A DNA stretch of 64,000 bases from Rhodospirillaceae bacterium (GCA_002716125.1 PAZH01000084.1:1-64000); one strand, 5' to 3'; shown: positions 18,331-28,242, counted from the first letter of the stretch. Made by a program: numbers and translations. The notes: a model not told the origin generated them from the sequence alone.

Positions 18331-18993
18331 TCACGCCACCTGGTCTTCGAGCCAGGGCACCAGGTCGTCGATGACGTGATGGATGTGGTCGCCGTCGGCG
18401 CCCATGGCGGAGTGGTCGTGCTCGGAGCGGATCCAGACCGTCGTCATGCCGAGTGCGTGGGCGGGTTCCAGATTGCGGGCGATGTCTTCCAGCATGACGG
18501 CGCGTGTCGGGTCGACGTCGTAGTCGCTCAGGAATTTATCGTACGCCGAGCGGGCCGGTTTCGGCAGATAGTCGGCCGCGTGGATGTCGAAGATACCCTC
18601 GAAGTGATGGGTGATCCCGAGCCGTGTCATGACGTTCGTCGCGTGCGCGACGGAGCCGTTGGTGAAGACGATCTTGCGGCCTTCGAGCTGGTGAAGCACG
18701 TCGTCCAACGCGGGATTCGGCGGAACCGGCGTCACATCGATATCGTGGACGAAGTCGAGGAATTCCTGAGGCGCCAGGCCGTGGTTGTCCATCAGCCCGC
18801 GCAAGGTCGACCCATGTTCGCGGAAATACTGTTTCTGCACTTTATAGGCGTCGGCCGGATCGATGCCGAGCAAGTCGGAGACGAAAGCCTTCATCTTCAC
18901 GTCGATCTGCGCGAAGAGATCGCAATTGCGCGGATAAAGGGTGTTGTCGAGATCGAAGACCCAAACGTCGGCTGTCACGCGTTCGTTGCTCAT
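18331..18993 (-). CDS. HAD-family pyrimidine 5'-nucleotidase-like phosphatase
   Basis: 220 aa. HAD motif I is VWVFDLDNTLYP (two catalytic aspartates), motif II is IVFTNGS and motif IV is AVMLEDIARNLEPAHALGM. The YPRNCDLFAQID segment after motif I matches the SDT1/pyrimidine 5'-nucleotidase subgroup. The ATG at 18993 follows the argB stop by 5 bp, giving the typical alphaproteobacterial argB–HAD pair. A true nucleotide substrate is likely but unproved. Confidence 0.88.
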   Translation of the reverse strand: MSNERVTADVWVFDLDNTLYPRNCDLFAQIDVKMKAFVSDLLGIDPADAYKVQKQYFREHGSTLRGLMDNHGLAPQEFLDFVHDIDVTPVPPNPALDDVLHQLEGRKIVFTNGSVAHATNVMTRLGITHHFEGIFDIHAADYLPKPARSAYDKFLSDYDVDPTRAVMLEDIARNLEPAHALGMTTVWIRSEHDHSAMGADGDHIHHVIDDLVPWLEDQVA

Positions 18994-18998
18994 TCCAT

Positions 18999-19904
18999 CT
19001 ACCGCCTTATCAAGGTGCCGGAGCCATGTTCGGTAAAGAGCTCCAACAGCACGCCGTGCGGCACGCGGCCGTCGATAATGACCGCCCCTTCCACACCTTG
19101 GTTCACCGCATCGATACAGGTCTCCACTTTCGGGATCATGCCGCCGGAGATCGTACCGTCTTCCTGCAAATCGCGGCACTGTGCGACGGTCAGGTCCGGC
19201 ATCAGCGTGCCCGACTTATCAAGCACGCCCGAGACGTCGGTCAGCATCAGCAGCCGCGAGGCATTGAGCGCACCGGCCAACGCACCGGCCACGTTGTCCG
19301 CGTTAATGTTGTAGGTGTTGCCTTCGGCGTCCCAGCCGATGGGCGCGACCACCGGGATGATACCTTTGTCGCTCATGGCTTCGAGGATATAAGGATCGAT
19401 CTGCTCGGGCTCGCCGACAAAGCCAAGGTCGACGACTTTTTCGATATTCGAATCCGGATCGCGCTTGGTGCGCGCCAGCTTTTTGACGCGTACAAGCCCG
19501 CCGTCCTTCCCGGAAAGACCGACGGCACGACCGCCTTCCGAGGTGATTTGCGCGACGATCGACTTGTTGACCTGTCCCGACAAAACCATCTCGACGACCT
19601 CGACCGCTTCCGCCGTCGTGACTCGCAAGCCATCGACAAACTCGCTCTCGACACCGACGCGGTCGAGCATCGCGCCGACCTGCGGTCCGCCGCCATGGGC
19701 CACGATGACGTTGATGCCGACCTGGCGCATCAACACGATGTCGCGGGCAAAGGCCGCGGCCAGGGCGTTGTCGCCCATCGCATGGCCGCCGTATTTCACC
19801 ACGACCGTCTTGCCGGCGTGGCGGCGCATATAGGGCAGCGCTTCCGTTAGAATATCGGCGCGGGCAAGCCAGTCTTCCTGGCGTTTCTTGGTTTCGTCGT
19901 CCAT
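18999..19904 (-). CDS. argB: Acetylglutamate kinase
   Basis: 301 aa. It phosphorylates N-acetylglutamate in arginine synthesis. [13 protein letters not shown] at the phosphate site, [15 protein letters not shown] and GLSGKDGGL are clear, with the late [15 protein letters not shown] and a GGMIPKVE tail. The ATG at 19904 is the family-like start ([19 protein letters not shown]); the upstream frame overlaps engB and is rejected. It is part of the engB–argB–HAD end of the rpmH operon. Confidence 0.96.
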   Translation of the reverse strand: MDDETKKRQEDWLARADILTEALPYMRRHAGKTVVVKYGGHAMGDNALAAAFARDIVLMRQVGINVIVAHGGGPQVGAMLDRVGVESEFVDGLRVTTAEAVEVVEMVLSGQVNKSIVAQITSEGGRAVGLSGKDGGLVRVKKLARTKRDPDSNIEKVVDLGFVGEPEQIDPYILEAMSDKGIIPVVAPIGWDAEGNTYNINADNVAGALAGALNASRLLMLTDVSGVLDKSGTLMPDLTVAQCRDLQEDGTISGGMIPKVETCIDAVNQGVEGAVIIDGRVPHGVLLELFTEHGSGTLIRR

Positions 19905-19948
19905 CGGACTTCTCTGTTTCTTCGCTTCGCGGGAATTCGGGCGTTGTC

Positions 19949-20632
19949 TTACCCTAAAGCTTCGTCGAGGGCCAGTTTCGCCAACTCGGCCCGCAAATCC
20001 GCGATGCCGAGGTTTTGCCGCGAACTCGTCGCGATAACTTGCGGCGCGCCGGCCCGGTATTCGCCGACGGTCTTCTCGGTTGCGGCGATCAGTTGGGGCA
20101 ATTTCTTCGCTTTGTCGCACTTCGTTAGCACGATCTGAAAGACGACCGCGGACTCTTCCATCAGATCCATGATCTCGCGATCGACGGGTTTGAGGCCGTG
20201 GCGCGCATCGATCAGCAAACATAGCCGGCGCAGACCGACGCGACCGCGCAGATAGTCTCGGATCAATCGGGTCCAGGCCGCCACCTCGGCTTTCGGAGCT
20301 TTGGCGAAACCGTAGCCCGGCATATCGACGAGGGTGAGGCGGTGGCCGAGATCAAAGAAATTAAGCTGTTGAGTGCGGCCCGGCGTGTTGCTGGTGCGCG
20401 CCAGGGACTTGCGGCCCGTTAAGGCATTCAACAAGGACGACTTCCCGACGTTGGAGCGCCCCGCGAAAGCGATCTCGGGCAATGAATCATCGGGCAACTG
20501 TTGAAGTCGAGCGACACCCAGCAGGAACGTACTCTCCTGGGCGAACAGCAGGCGGCCCGCTTCCAGTTCCGCATCCGTGAAGTGGGAAGAGGTCAGCTCT
20601 CTGCCTTGTTCATTTTTCGCATGATGACCCAT
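19949..20632 (-). CDS. engB: Ribosome-biogenesis GTPase EngB (YsxC/YihA)
   Basis: 227 aa. G1 loop is [19 protein letters not shown], switch region is [16 protein letters not shown]3 is [11 protein letters not shown]4 is LTKCDK and the G5-like motif is ATSSRQNLG. Required for 50S assembly in characterised bacteria. The best ATG (20632) lies 40 bp inside the yidC 3' end, in another frame; I see no later start before the GTPase core. The overlap suggests coupling to YidC translation. Confidence 0.94.
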   Translation of the reverse strand: MGHHAKNEQGRELTSSHFTDAELEAGRLLFAQESTFLLGVARLQQLPDDSLPEIAFAGRSNVGKSSLLNALTGRKSLARTSNTPGRTQQLNFFDLGHRLTLVDMPGYGFAKAPKAEVAAWTRLIRDYLRGRVGLRRLCLLIDARHGLKPVDREIMDLMEESAVVFQIVLTKCDKAKKLPQLIAATEKTVGEYRAGAPQVIATSSRQNLGIADLRAELAKLALDEALG

Positions 20633-22413
20633 TGTTGGGCGATCGACAAAATGTTGTTCCAGGCCCAGTAGATTACGAGACCAGCGGGGAACGGCGCCAG
20701 GATGAACGTAAAGATCAACGGCATGAACAAGAAGATTTTTGCCTGCACCGGATCGGCCGGAGTCGGGTTCAGCCGTTGCTGCAGGAACATCGTGAGTCCC
20801 ATGATAATCGGCCACAAACCGATGTTGACGATCGACAGGGCCTCCGGCACATCCCAGGGGATCAGGCCGAAGCCGTTGAGAATGGTCAGCGGATCGGGTG
20901 CGGAGAGATCGTCAATCCAGCCGTAGAACGGCGTCTGACGCATCTCGATGGTCACGAACAAGACCTTGTATAGGGCAAAGAATACCGGAATCTGCACCAA
21001 CATCGGCAAGCAGCCGGAGGCGGGATTGACCTTTTCCTTCTTGTAGAGGTCCATCATCGCCTGGTTCATGCGCTGCTTGTCGTCGCCGTAGCGTTCCTTC
21101 AGCTCCATCATCTTCGGCTGCAGAACCTTCATCCGGTTCATGGAGCGATAAGACTTATTCGCCAAAGGGAAGAACGCGAGCTTAATGACGACGGTCAGCG
21201 CAAGAATGGCCAGACCGAAATTGCCGAACTGCTCGAAGAACCAGTGCAGCATGTGGAAAATCGGCTTGGTCAGGAAATAGAACCAGCCCCAGTCAACGGC
21301 CTTGTCGAAGCCTTCGATCTTCATCGTCTCGGCGTAATGGTCGAGCAGCTGCACCTGCTTGGCACCGGCGAATAGCCGATCGGTGCGCTCGAGTGTACCG
21401 CCGGCCGGCACCCGGGCGTCGTCGCCGAGATAGTCCGTTTGGAAGACGGACTCGAGCCCGCGCTTGCCCGCGTTGAAACTGGTGTTGAGGCGTTTCTCCG
21501 CATCGGGAATAAGCGCGACGAGCCAATATTTGTCGGTAAAGCCGATCCAGCCGCCGGTCGTCTCCTGGCGAACGGGCGGTTGCACAACGTCGTCATCAAC
21601 CAGATCGTCGTAATCGACTTCCTTCAAGGTCTTGTCGAAAACGCCGAGCGGGCCTTCATGCAAAATGTAGAAGCCGAGAATGTCCGGAACGCTTGTCCGG
21701 GAAACCAAGCCATAGGGAGCGACGCTGACATCCTTCGATGTCTTGTTGCGGACGCGCTGCGTGACGGTGATCAGAAAGTTCTCGTCGATCCGGTATATCT
21801 GCTCGAAGACCAGACCTTCGCCGTTGTCCCATGAGAGCGTGATCGGATTTTCTGGCGATAGGGTCGAGCCGTTCGCCTTCCAGATGGTCTCTCGGTTGGG
21901 CATTTTGAGATCTTGGTTCAGCCAGCCGAATTCGACGTAGTAGGGTTTTTCGCCATGAATCGGCTGCAGAAGATCGATTTGCGGGCTGTCCTCGTCGAGC
22001 GAGACCCGGTAGTCCTTCAATGTCAGGTCGTCCAACCGGGCGCCGGCCAACGAAATCGATCCGCGGACGCGCGGCGTGTCGATTTGGACGCGCGGCGCTT
22101 TCTTTATCGCGTCGGCACGCGACAGGCCGACCGCCGCCAAACCGCTGGCGCCGGGTGCGGCCCCGAGTTGCGGGCTGCTTTGTACCGGACTTTGCGCCGC
22201 CGGCCCAGTTACGGGCGCGCCGGGTGCGGCCGCTTGACCGGTGGTTGCAGGTGTCGTCGCGCCACCTGCTTTCGCGGCACGTTCGGCCGCCTGCTGCTGT
22301 TCGAAGGCCGCTTTCTCACGCTCGATCTTCGGCTGTTCGACCATGACGTTCCAGGTGATCAAGATCACCAGGGACAGCGCGATGGCAAGAAAGAGATTCT
22401 TTTGGTCGGCCAT
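20593..22413 (-). CDS. yidC: Membrane protein insertase YidC
   Basis: 606 aa. The N-terminal signal-anchor (NLFLAIALSLVILITWNVMV) is followed by a low-complexity Ala/Gln linker, the large periplasmic P1 domain, and the conserved 60K insertase core: LAILALTVVIKLAFFPLANKSYRSM, then YKKEKVNPASGCLPMLVQIP. The catalytic groove Arg in the core is present within KSYRSMNRM. It acts with SRP/FtsY, which are also encoded here. The start overlaps the yidD stop (TGATG). Confidence 0.97.
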   Translation of the reverse strand: MADQKNLFLAIALSLVILITWNVMVEQPKIEREKAAFEQQQAAERAAKAGGATTPATTGQAAAPGAPVTGPAAQSPVQSSPQLGAAPGASGLAAVGLSRADAIKKAPRVQIDTPRVRGSISLAGARLDDLTLKDYRVSLDEDSPQIDLLQPIHGEKPYYVEFGWLNQDLKMPNRETIWKANGSTLSPENPITLSWDNGEGLVFEQIYRIDENFLITVTQRVRNKTSKDVSVAPYGLVSRTSVPDILGFYILHEGPLGVFDKTLKEVDYDDLVDDDVVQPPVRQETTGGWIGFTDKYWLVALIPDAEKRLNTSFNAGKRGLESVFQTDYLGDDARVPAGGTLERTDRLFAGAKQVQLLDHYAETMKIEGFDKAVDWGWFYFLTKPIFHMLHWFFEQFGNFGLAILALTVVIKLAFFPLANKSYRSMNRMKVLQPKMMELKERYGDDKQRMNQAMMDLYKKEKVNPASGCLPMLVQIPVFFALYKVLFVTIEMRQTPFYGWIDDLSAPDPLTILNGFGLIPWDVPEALSIVNIGLWPIIMGLTMFLQQRLNPTPADPVQAKIFLFMPLIFTFILAPFPAGLVIYWAWNNILSIAQQWVIMRKMNKAES

Positions 22414-22673
22414 CAGGCGCCTCCCGTTTCACGCAAATTTACCGGGCGAATCGACTCCGGCACCGGATCGTAGCCGGCGGTGCCCCAGGGGTTGCATCGC
22501 AAAAGGCGGCAGAGCGCCAACCATCCGCCGCGCCGCGCGCCATGGCACTCCAATGCCTCGATCGCATACGCGGAGCAACTCGGCGTGTGCCGACAACTCC
22601 CGGCCGCCAGCCAGGAGAAGGCCAACTGATAAAATCGAACGGCTGCTTTGAGCGACTTGGCCGCAATACCCAT
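22413..22673 (-). CDS. yidD: Membrane protein insertion efficiency factor YidD
   Basis: 86 aa. The cysteine-rich YidD signature is clear: [20 protein letters not shown], then [13 protein letters not shown] and [20 protein letters not shown]. The ATG at 22673 gives the usual MGI-type amphipathic start; upstream sequence belongs to rnpA. It is between rnpA and yidC, its conserved position, and is coupled to yidC by overlap. Confidence 0.94.
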   Translation of the reverse strand: MGIAAKSLKAAVRFYQLAFSWLAAGSCRHTPSCSAYAIEALECHGARRGGWLALCRLLRCNPWGTAGYDPVPESIRPVNLRETGGA

Positions 22674-22686
22674 CTTCAGTTCCGCT

Positions 22687-23040
22687 TCATTCGTCGCGCC
22701 AGACTTCGAGACGCTTAAGCGCGTATTCCAGATCATCGCGTAAGGCATTGAACGGTCTTGCGACCGTCGCCGCCCGAGCGATCACCACATAGTCGTATCC
22801 CCGCGCTGCGTGCAGAGGCATAACCTCCCCGACCGCAGCACGCAAGCGCCTCCGTGCGCGGTTTCGCGCCACCGCGTTCCCGACTTTCCGACTGGCGGTA
22901 TAGCCGACCCTAATGTCTTGAGAACAATCGGTATTTGGGGATGCTTGCAAAACAAGTCCGCGCACCGCCCGGCTGTTCTTTGCGGCAGCGACGCGGAGAA
23001 AATCGCGCCGCCGCTTCAACGTTTCGACGGCGGCGCTCAT
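22687..23040 (-). CDS. rnpA: Ribonuclease P protein component
   Basis: 117 aa basic protein of RNase P, which matures tRNA 5' ends. The start [19 protein letters not shown] and the RNR-like motif [21 protein letters not shown] are diagnostic. ATG at 23040 begins 4 bp after the rpmH stop. The longer frame (to 23076) lies within rpmH and is rejected. Confidence 0.95.
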   Translation of the reverse strand: MSAAVETLKRRRDFLRVAAAKNSRAVRGLVLQASPNTDCSQDIRVGYTASRKVGNAVARNRARRRLRAAVGEVMPLHAARGYDYVVIARAATVARPFNALRDDLEYALKRLEVWRDE

Positions 23041-23044
23041 ATCG

Positions 23045-23179
23045 CTAGGCTGAAAGGCGCTTGCGGCCTCTCGCACGGCGGCGTGCCAGCACGCGACGTC
23101 CGGCTTTGGTGGCCATACGGCTACGGAAACCGTGACGGCGTTTACGCACGAGGCGGCTCGGCTGAAATGTCCGTTTCAC
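23045..23179 (-). CDS. rpmH: 50S ribosomal protein L34
   Basis: 44 aa, too short for most ORF screens. The reverse strand reads a GTG start at 23179, then [20 protein letters not shown], with the invariant [18 protein letters not shown] end and a TAG at 23045-23047. The full L34 pattern is intact. It is the first gene of the rpmH–rnpA–yidD–yidC–engB–argB–HAD operon and sits 36 bp downstream of a near-consensus promoter. Confidence 0.96.
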   Translation of the reverse strand: MKRTFQPSRLVRKRRHGFRSRMATKAGRRVLARRRARGRKRLSA

Positions 23180-23214
23180 GGCAATCACTCCATTAGGCTT
23201 GAGAAACGGGGCGC

Positions 23215-23243
23215 TGTATAGAAGGTCGCTGGGCGTAAGTCAA
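23215..23243 (-). promoter_or_regulatory. Strong sigma-70-type promoter for rpmH
   Basis: On the minus strand, TTGACT (23238-23243) and TATACA (23215-23220) are separated by exactly 17 bp, 36 bp before the rpmH GTG. Both hexamers match five of six consensus positions (TTGACA, TATAAT: four to five). This is the best promoter in the window and fits a ribosomal-protein operon. Confidence 0.82.
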
Positions 23244-23355
23244 TGCGCCTTGTCGACGTTAAATGTCGTCGTGCATTTGTGTGTATTGTATCATAAAGAG
23301 AATTTACCATCTTAGGGTATCAGCGATTTCAAGATGATTGTCGGAGTCGGGTCGC

Positions 23356-24644
23356 ATGTCGCGAAGGGCGAAGTCACCGCCAAATAGCCGGTCAGGCGGA
23401 CTAAAGAGCCTGTCCGCGCGGCTGCTTATTCTGACGATCTTCTTCGTCATGTTGTCCGAAGTCTTGATCTTCGGGCCTTCGGTTGCCCGTTATCGTGTTT
23501 CTTGGCTAACGGAAAAACTCGGATCGGCGCATCTCGGTTGGTCTTAAGCCGAGACATGCCGCCGACCGTGGCGGAGACCATCGATTTCATGGAAATGGGC
23601 TGGACGAAACTTCTCGGCGATGCGTTTGCGACGCTGCTACGACAAGAAGATCGGGCGCTACGGGTGATCGGGCGGTCGCCGAAGGACGCAAACGTTATTA
23701 TCGAAGTCATCGTGAAGGAACGGCCGCTTCACGATGCCATGGTCGACTTTGCCTGGCGGATTTTCCTACTCTCTTTGCTGATCTCGTTGATTACAGCGGC
23801 ATTGGTCTATTTTTCGCTGCAATGGTTCATGGTCCGGCCGATGCGACGGCTGACCGACAATATTGTCGGCTTTCGCGAGGATCCGGAAGACGCGAGCCGC
23901 GCATTGCATCCGTCGAAACGACCGGATGAAATCGGTGTCGCGGAACGCGAGTTGGCGGCGATGCAGAGCGACGTCCAGACGGCACTGCGCCAAAAGACGC
24001 ATTTGGCGGCGCTCGGTACGGCTGTCGCGAAAGTGAACCACGACTTGCGCGGTATCCTGTCCTCTGCGCTGCTCGTCTCGGACCGGCTCGAAGACAGCAA
24101 GGACCCCGCCGTGAAAAGCATTACGCCGCGGATCATATCGTCGATCGAGCGTGCCGTGTCGCTGTGTACGGAGACTCTGAGTTACGTCGGCAAAGAATAG
24201 CCGAACCTTAAGCCGCAGCCATTCGCCTTGGCAGAGCTGGTTGCCGACGTTCGCGACGATCTGTTGCCTGGCGGCGAGAGCGATTTCGAGCTCACGAATG
24301 ACGTCGCGGTCGACCTCGTGATCGACGCCGATCGCGATCAGCTCTATCGCGTTATCGGAAATATTGCCCGCAATGCGGCGGAGGCCGGAGCCCGGAGTTT
24401 GCATGTCAGCGTGCAACAGAATGGTAAGGGCGTCCATATCGACATGCGGGACGACGGGCCCGGGCTAGCGCCGCGTGCACTGGAAAACCTATTCCAGCCG
24501 TTCGATGGTTCGGCGAAAGCCGGCGGCACGGGGCTGGGTTTAGCCATCGCCGGCGAATTGATGCGCAACCATGGCGGTGGATTGGAGCTGATGGAAACCG
24601 GTGCGTCCGGCACCTGTTTTCGGGCGACGCTGCCGCCCGCTTAG
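23356..24644 (+). pseudogene. Broken membrane sensor histidine kinase
   Basis: Three pieces of one kinase are visible. Piece one is a membrane start (LSARLLILTIFFVMLSEVLI) up to SAHLGWS and stop near 23547. Piece two, in another frame, carries a second membrane segment, a HAMP-like linker and the H-box AKVNHDLRGILSS, and ends at an in-frame TAG (24198-24200). Piece three continues in the same frame with the N-box (GNIARNAAEAG), G1 DDGPGLA and G2 GGTGLGLAI. From memory of intact relatives, sensor-domain sequence is missing at about 23530-23545, together with the frame change. Sequencing error is possible for one lesion but not easily for both. Confidence 0.85.
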
Positions 24645-24662
24645 ATCACGGGCTCTTGCGGA

Positions 24663-24703
24663 AAGCGCTTTCTATCGACCAAAATGTCGCATAGAAAGCG
24701 CTT
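24663..24703. other. Perfect 13-bp inverted repeat hairpin
   Basis: AAGCGCTTTCTAT (24663-24675) is the exact reverse complement of ATAGAAAGCGCTT (24691-24703), with further CGAC/GTCG pairing inside. It lies 18 bp after the broken kinase and 57 bp before the FNR-type gene. No T-tract follows in either direction, so it is not an obvious intrinsic terminator. It may be a processing site, an operator or a remnant mobile end. Confidence 0.65.
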
Positions 24704-24759
24704 GGATATGTAAAATGAGAAGCCACATATAACGAAAGAGCGTTTCGGGGGGTGGCAAT

Positions 24760-25497
24760 ATGGCGGCGAGCGAATTACAGATCGCGCAAAAGCGCCAGGG
24801 TGTGGACGTCGGGAGTCCGTGTGCGGCTTGCAGCATTCGGGAGATGTCCATTTGCGCTGCGCTCGATAACTCGGAATTGTCCCGCATGGCGGCGATTGCG
24901 CGCACGCAGTCGTTTGCCGGCCGTCAAACCATTGTCGATGAAGGCGAGCCGGCCGATTCCTTGTTCAATATCACCTCAGGTGCCGTAAAGCTCTACAAGT
25001 TGCTGCCCGATGGCCGGCGGCAGATCACCGGCTTTTTGTTCGAAGGCGATTTCTTGGGAATCGCGTTGAACGACGACTATGCATACACGGCTGAGGCGGT
25101 GAACGACGTGACACTTTGCCGGTTCCCGACAGCACGCTTCGAGGCGCTCTTGGAAGAGTTCCCGAAACTCGAAAAACAGTTGCTTGAAGTCGCTTCGAAC
25201 GAACTTGCTCAAGCACAAGACCAAATGCTTTTGCTCGGTCGAAAGACGGCGCAGGAAAAAGTGGTTTCTTTTCTGCTATCGCTTTCGAAGCGGTCGCACG
25301 CGCGTGGAGCGCCCGCGTCGCCGATCTCCCTGCCGATGAGCCGCGCGGACATTGCCGATTATCTCGGTCTGACGACCGAAACCGTCAGCCGCACCTTCAC
25401 GAGTTTGAAGGGCAGCGATGCTATACGCCTCCTCGCCGGCAATTCGGTCGCGTTGGAAAACTTCGAAAGTTTGTCCGAACTCGCTGACGGCATCTAA
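24760..25497 (+). CDS. FNR/FnrL-type oxygen-sensing regulator
   Basis: 245 aa Crp/Fnr-family regulator. Cys21, Cys24, Cys32 (C-x2-C-x7-C) and Cys120 (NDVTLC) match the [4Fe-4S] ligands of FnrL/FnrN proteins, so oxygen sensing is likely. A cNMP-like beta-roll, a dimer helix and a C-terminal HTH follow. The recognition segment TTETVSRTF retains the E-x2-SR residues that read TTGAT-type half-sites in FNR. The start has GGGG-rich sequence 6-12 nt upstream. I did not find a consensus FNR box next to it. Confidence 0.9.
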   Translation: MAASELQIAQKRQGVDVGSPCAACSIREMSICAALDNSELSRMAAIARTQSFAGRQTIVDEGEPADSLFNITSGAVKLYKLLPDGRRQITGFLFEGDFLGIALNDDYAYTAEAVNDVTLCRFPTARFEALLEEFPKLEKQLLEVASNELAQAQDQMLLLGRKTAQEKVVSFLLSLSKRSHARGAPASPISLPMSRADIADYLGLTTETVSRTFTSLKGSDAIRLLAGNSVALENFESLSELADGI

Positions 25498-25596
25498 GGT
25501 CACGGCCGAGCCTTCCTTATTGCTGCACTGCAGTAAATGTTCTAAGTAACCGTCCGTATTCTTGCATGTCGCGGTTTTGGGGAGCTTTGGCAGGAC

Positions 25597-26448
25597 ATGA
25601 CTGAATCGAAACCGCTTGTCGTGCGGTCTGTTGCCGCAATGCGTCGAGAGGTAGCGCGCTGGAAGGCAGCTGGCGAAACCGTCGGTGTGGTGCCGACCAT
25701 GGGGGCGTTGCACGCAGGTCATCTATCGCTCGTTCGCTCGGCGATCGCCGGTTGCGATCGCGTGATCGTCACGATTTTCGTCAATCCGACACAGTTCGCG
25801 GCGAATGAAGACCTCGACTCGTATCCACGCGGCGAAGCGGCGGATTTGGCCAAGCTTGCGGAGCTTGGGGCCGATCTCGCCTTTTGTCCGAATCCCGATG
25901 AAATGTATCCGGATGGCTTTGCCACCAGCGTGAAGGTCGAGGGCCTCACCGAGGTTATGTGCGGGGCGGGTCGTCCCCATCACTTCGGCGGTGTGGCCAC
26001 GGTGGTCAGCAAGCTCTTTATTCAATCGCAGGCGGACCGCGCTTATTTCGGCGAGAAAGATTTCCAGCAGTGCTTGGTGGTGACGCGGATGGCGCGCGAT
26101 CTCGATATTCCGATCGAAGTCGTGCCGGTGGAAACCGTCCGCGCGGCCGATGGCTTGGCGATGTCGTCCCGGAACGTCTACTTGTCCGACGCCCACCGTA
26201 CGATCGCGCCGGTCATCTACAAGACGATTCGTGACGTGGCGGCCTCCGTCCGCGAGGGCCAAGCCCCGGCCGCCGCCGCGGCGCATGGTGTCGAAGCCTT
26301 GAAAGCGGCTGGTATCGAGCGCGTGGAATACCTCGATGTGCGGGATGCGGAAACGTTAGCGGAAGAATGGCCGGAAGGACGCGCCGCGCGCGTCTTTATC
26401 GCCGTTCATCTCGGCGAGACGCGTTTGATCGACAACGTCGCCGTGTGA
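25597..26448 (+). CDS. panC: Pantothenate synthetase
   Basis: 283 aa. It ligates pantoate and beta-alanine via pantoyl-AMP. VGVVPTMGALHAGHLSLV holds the HIGH-like motif; FVNPTQFAANEDLDSYPR, YFGEKDFQQ and MSSRNVYLS (KMSKS-like) all match. Complete, normal length, and a stand-alone gene: panB is not in the window. The gap after the FNR-type gene is 99 bp and has no clear promoter to my eye. Confidence 0.97.
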   Translation: MTESKPLVVRSVAAMRREVARWKAAGETVGVVPTMGALHAGHLSLVRSAIAGCDRVIVTIFVNPTQFAANEDLDSYPRGEAADLAKLAELGADLAFCPNPDEMYPDGFATSVKVEGLTEVMCGAGRPHHFGGVATVVSKLFIQSQADRAYFGEKDFQQCLVVTRMARDLDIPIEVVPVETVRAADGLAMSSRNVYLSDAHRTIAPVIYKTIRDVAASVREGQAPAAAAAHGVEALKAAGIERVEYLDVRDAETLAEEWPEGRAARVFIAVHLGETRLIDNVAV

Positions 26449-26460
26449 AGCGTCGCCGGT

Positions 26461-26940
26461 CTATTGGCCGCCACCGATGGGTGGCGCATAAGCCAGTGCC
26501 ACATCCCAGGGAAATAAGATCCAGGTGTCTTGGCTGACTTCCGTGATGAACGTGTCGACCAAGGGCCGGCCAGCGGGTTTTGCATAGATCGTTGCGAAAT
26601 GCGCCTTCGGTAAACGTTCCCGCACGACACGGGCCGTCGCACCGGTGTCAACGAGATCGTCGACGATCAGCCAACCCTCTCCGTCGCCGGCATCCGCATC
26701 CTTGAGCACCGAGATTTCGCCTTGCGATTTGTGATCGTAGGAGGCGATCCCTATCGTGTCGATGAGCCGGATATTGAGTTCGCGCGCAACGATCGAGGCG
26801 GGCACGAGACCGCCCCGGGTAACGGCGACGATCCCGTGGAAGGGGCCGAGTTCAAGAAGCCGCCAAGCCAGTGCGCGGGCGTGGCGGTGCAACTCGTCCC
26901 ACGAGACGGGGAATTCTCTCACGCTTTCTTCCGCCGGCAT
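26461..26940 (-). CDS. gpt: Xanthine(-guanine) phosphoribosyltransferase
   Basis: 159 aa purine-salvage enzyme. The PRPP-binding motif is [58 protein letters not shown] and [10 protein letters not shown] align with E. coli Gpt as I remember it. ATG at 26940 gives [20 protein letters not shown], matching the usual start; the frame extends 14 codons further without need. It is convergent with panC, 12 bp apart. Confidence 0.92.
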   Translation of the reverse strand: MPAEESVREFPVSWDELHRHARALAWRLLELGPFHGIVAVTRGGLVPASIVARELNIRLIDTIGIASYDHKSQGEISVLKDADAGDGEGWLIVDDLVDTGATARVVRERLPKAHFATIYAKPAGRPLVDTFITEVSQDTWILFPWDVALAYAPPIGGGQ

Positions 26941-27042
26941 GCGATACCCTTTCCAAGATTCGGTTTGCGGCTTACGCCCCAAAAAGAAACGGCGCCGCGG
27001 AGGGACCGCAACGCCGGTTCGATAATTCTGATACGCGACCGC

Positions 27043-28242
27043 CTAACGCACGAAGATCCGGACTTCGTTGTTCTCGGCCTCAGTGCTGGTCGTGGACGAC
27101 AAGCTGATCTTATGGCCGGGCAGACCCATATCCGCTAAGGCACGTAGCACACCTTCTGCGTTGCGCTTCGCGGCCGTCTTGTTCAAAGCCGTTCGTGCCG
27201 GGGTGCCGGATTGCGGGCTGACGGCAACCAATTGGAACGTCGCGTCAGGCTTCCGGTCGAGGGCTCGGCTGACCGCGGTATAGAGCGCCCGCTGATACGG
27301 TACGTTCGGCCGGTCGAAGCGAATGACCACAAGCGGCCGGTCCGTCGTTTGCGGCGACGGGCTCGCCTGAACCCGGGCCGCGGTCCGTGCTTGTGCTTGC
27401 GCAAATGCGCGGTTCACCAGGCTTGCGCCGTAGAGTTCGCCGTTCTTGATCGCCAACGACAGCAGCTGGAGATTGTGGCGCTCGTTGTTCACGTAAGTGG
27501 TCTGACGATTGACGTCAGCGCTCAGCTCGTTCAGCAGGCGGTCGATCAGAACCACTGCTTGATTGACTTCGTCTTCAAGCGCGCGCAGGCGTTCATGGTC
27601 AAGGTCGACCGCACCGCTCAGCGCATAAGTGGCCCGCACACTGTCCAGCAGCCAGCTTGCCGTGCCGGCTTCGGCGTCCACGTCGCTGGAGAGGTCATTC
27701 AGCTTTGAGATGTTTTCCGCCACGACCTCGATCTGCTGCTGACCTTCTTTGAGTTGATTGGTCAAGGTCGGGTTGCCGGGCGTGGTGCCGCTCTGCAGCT
27801 TCGCGTTCATTTGCGCGGTCAGCGCGTGATACTTTTGAGACGAGGCGGCCGTTTCGTCGCGCAATCCCCGCATCCGGGTGTTCAAATCAGCGATCCGGCC
27901 GTTCAATTTACCAAGGTCGCCCCGCATCGCCGTAACTTTATTGCCGACGAAGGTGCCCGTTGAACCGCCGCTCGCCGCCGCCGCGCGTTGTGCCGCGCTG
28001 GCTTGCGTCGTCGCGGCCGGCTTGATGGACGCGCTGGCCGAGGAGCGCTGTAACGGCGAAGGGGGCTGGGTCGATTTACCGTAAGTCGGGCCGCCAACTT
28101 TTTCAGCTTGCGACGGTTGGATGACGACACGTTGTGGCGCCGCCGCAGGGTCGCTCGCGTCGAGTGATGGCCACAAATCGGAACAGCCCGCCAGTAGGAA
28201 GCCGCACGCCAAGGGCAAGACGAATTTATTCATTTCTCTCAT
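27043..28242 (-). CDS. Coiled-coil lipoprotein with OmpA-like C-terminus (uncertain)
   Basis: 399 aa. A signal sequence ends in lipobox LLAGC (Cys about residue 20), so it is probably an outer-membrane or periplasmic lipoprotein. Next come a Ser/Ala/Gln-rich linker and a long heptad-like region (about residues 105-265). The C-terminal 100 residues (RPLVVIRFDRPNVPYQRALY then LVAVSPQSGT and VRIFVR) resemble an OmpA/MotB-like fold, but without its clear peptidoglycan-binding residues. Alternative ATG at 28233. No family name is offered. Confidence 0.78.
   Translation of the reverse strand: MREMNKFVLPLACGFLLAGCSDLWPSLDASDPAAAPQRVVIQPSQAEKVGGPTYGKSTQPPSPLQRSSASASIKPAATTQASAAQRAAAASGGSTGTFVGNKVTAMRGDLGKLNGRIADLNTRMRGLRDETAASSQKYHALTAQMNAKLQSGTTPGNPTLTNQLKEGQQQIEVVAENISKLNDLSSDVDAEAGTASWLLDSVRATYALSGAVDLDHERLRALEDEVNQAVVLIDRLLNELSADVNRQTTYVNNERHNLQLLSLAIKNGELYGASLVNRAFAQAQARTAARVQASPSPQTTDRPLVVIRFDRPNVPYQRALYTAVSRALDRKPDATFQLVAVSPQSGTPARTALNKTAAKRNAEGVLRALADMGLPGHKISLSSTTSTEAENNEVRIFVR

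Noticed and set aside
24663-24703. Intrinsic terminator for the broken kinase
   Set aside because: The stem is strong but no T-tract follows on either strand.
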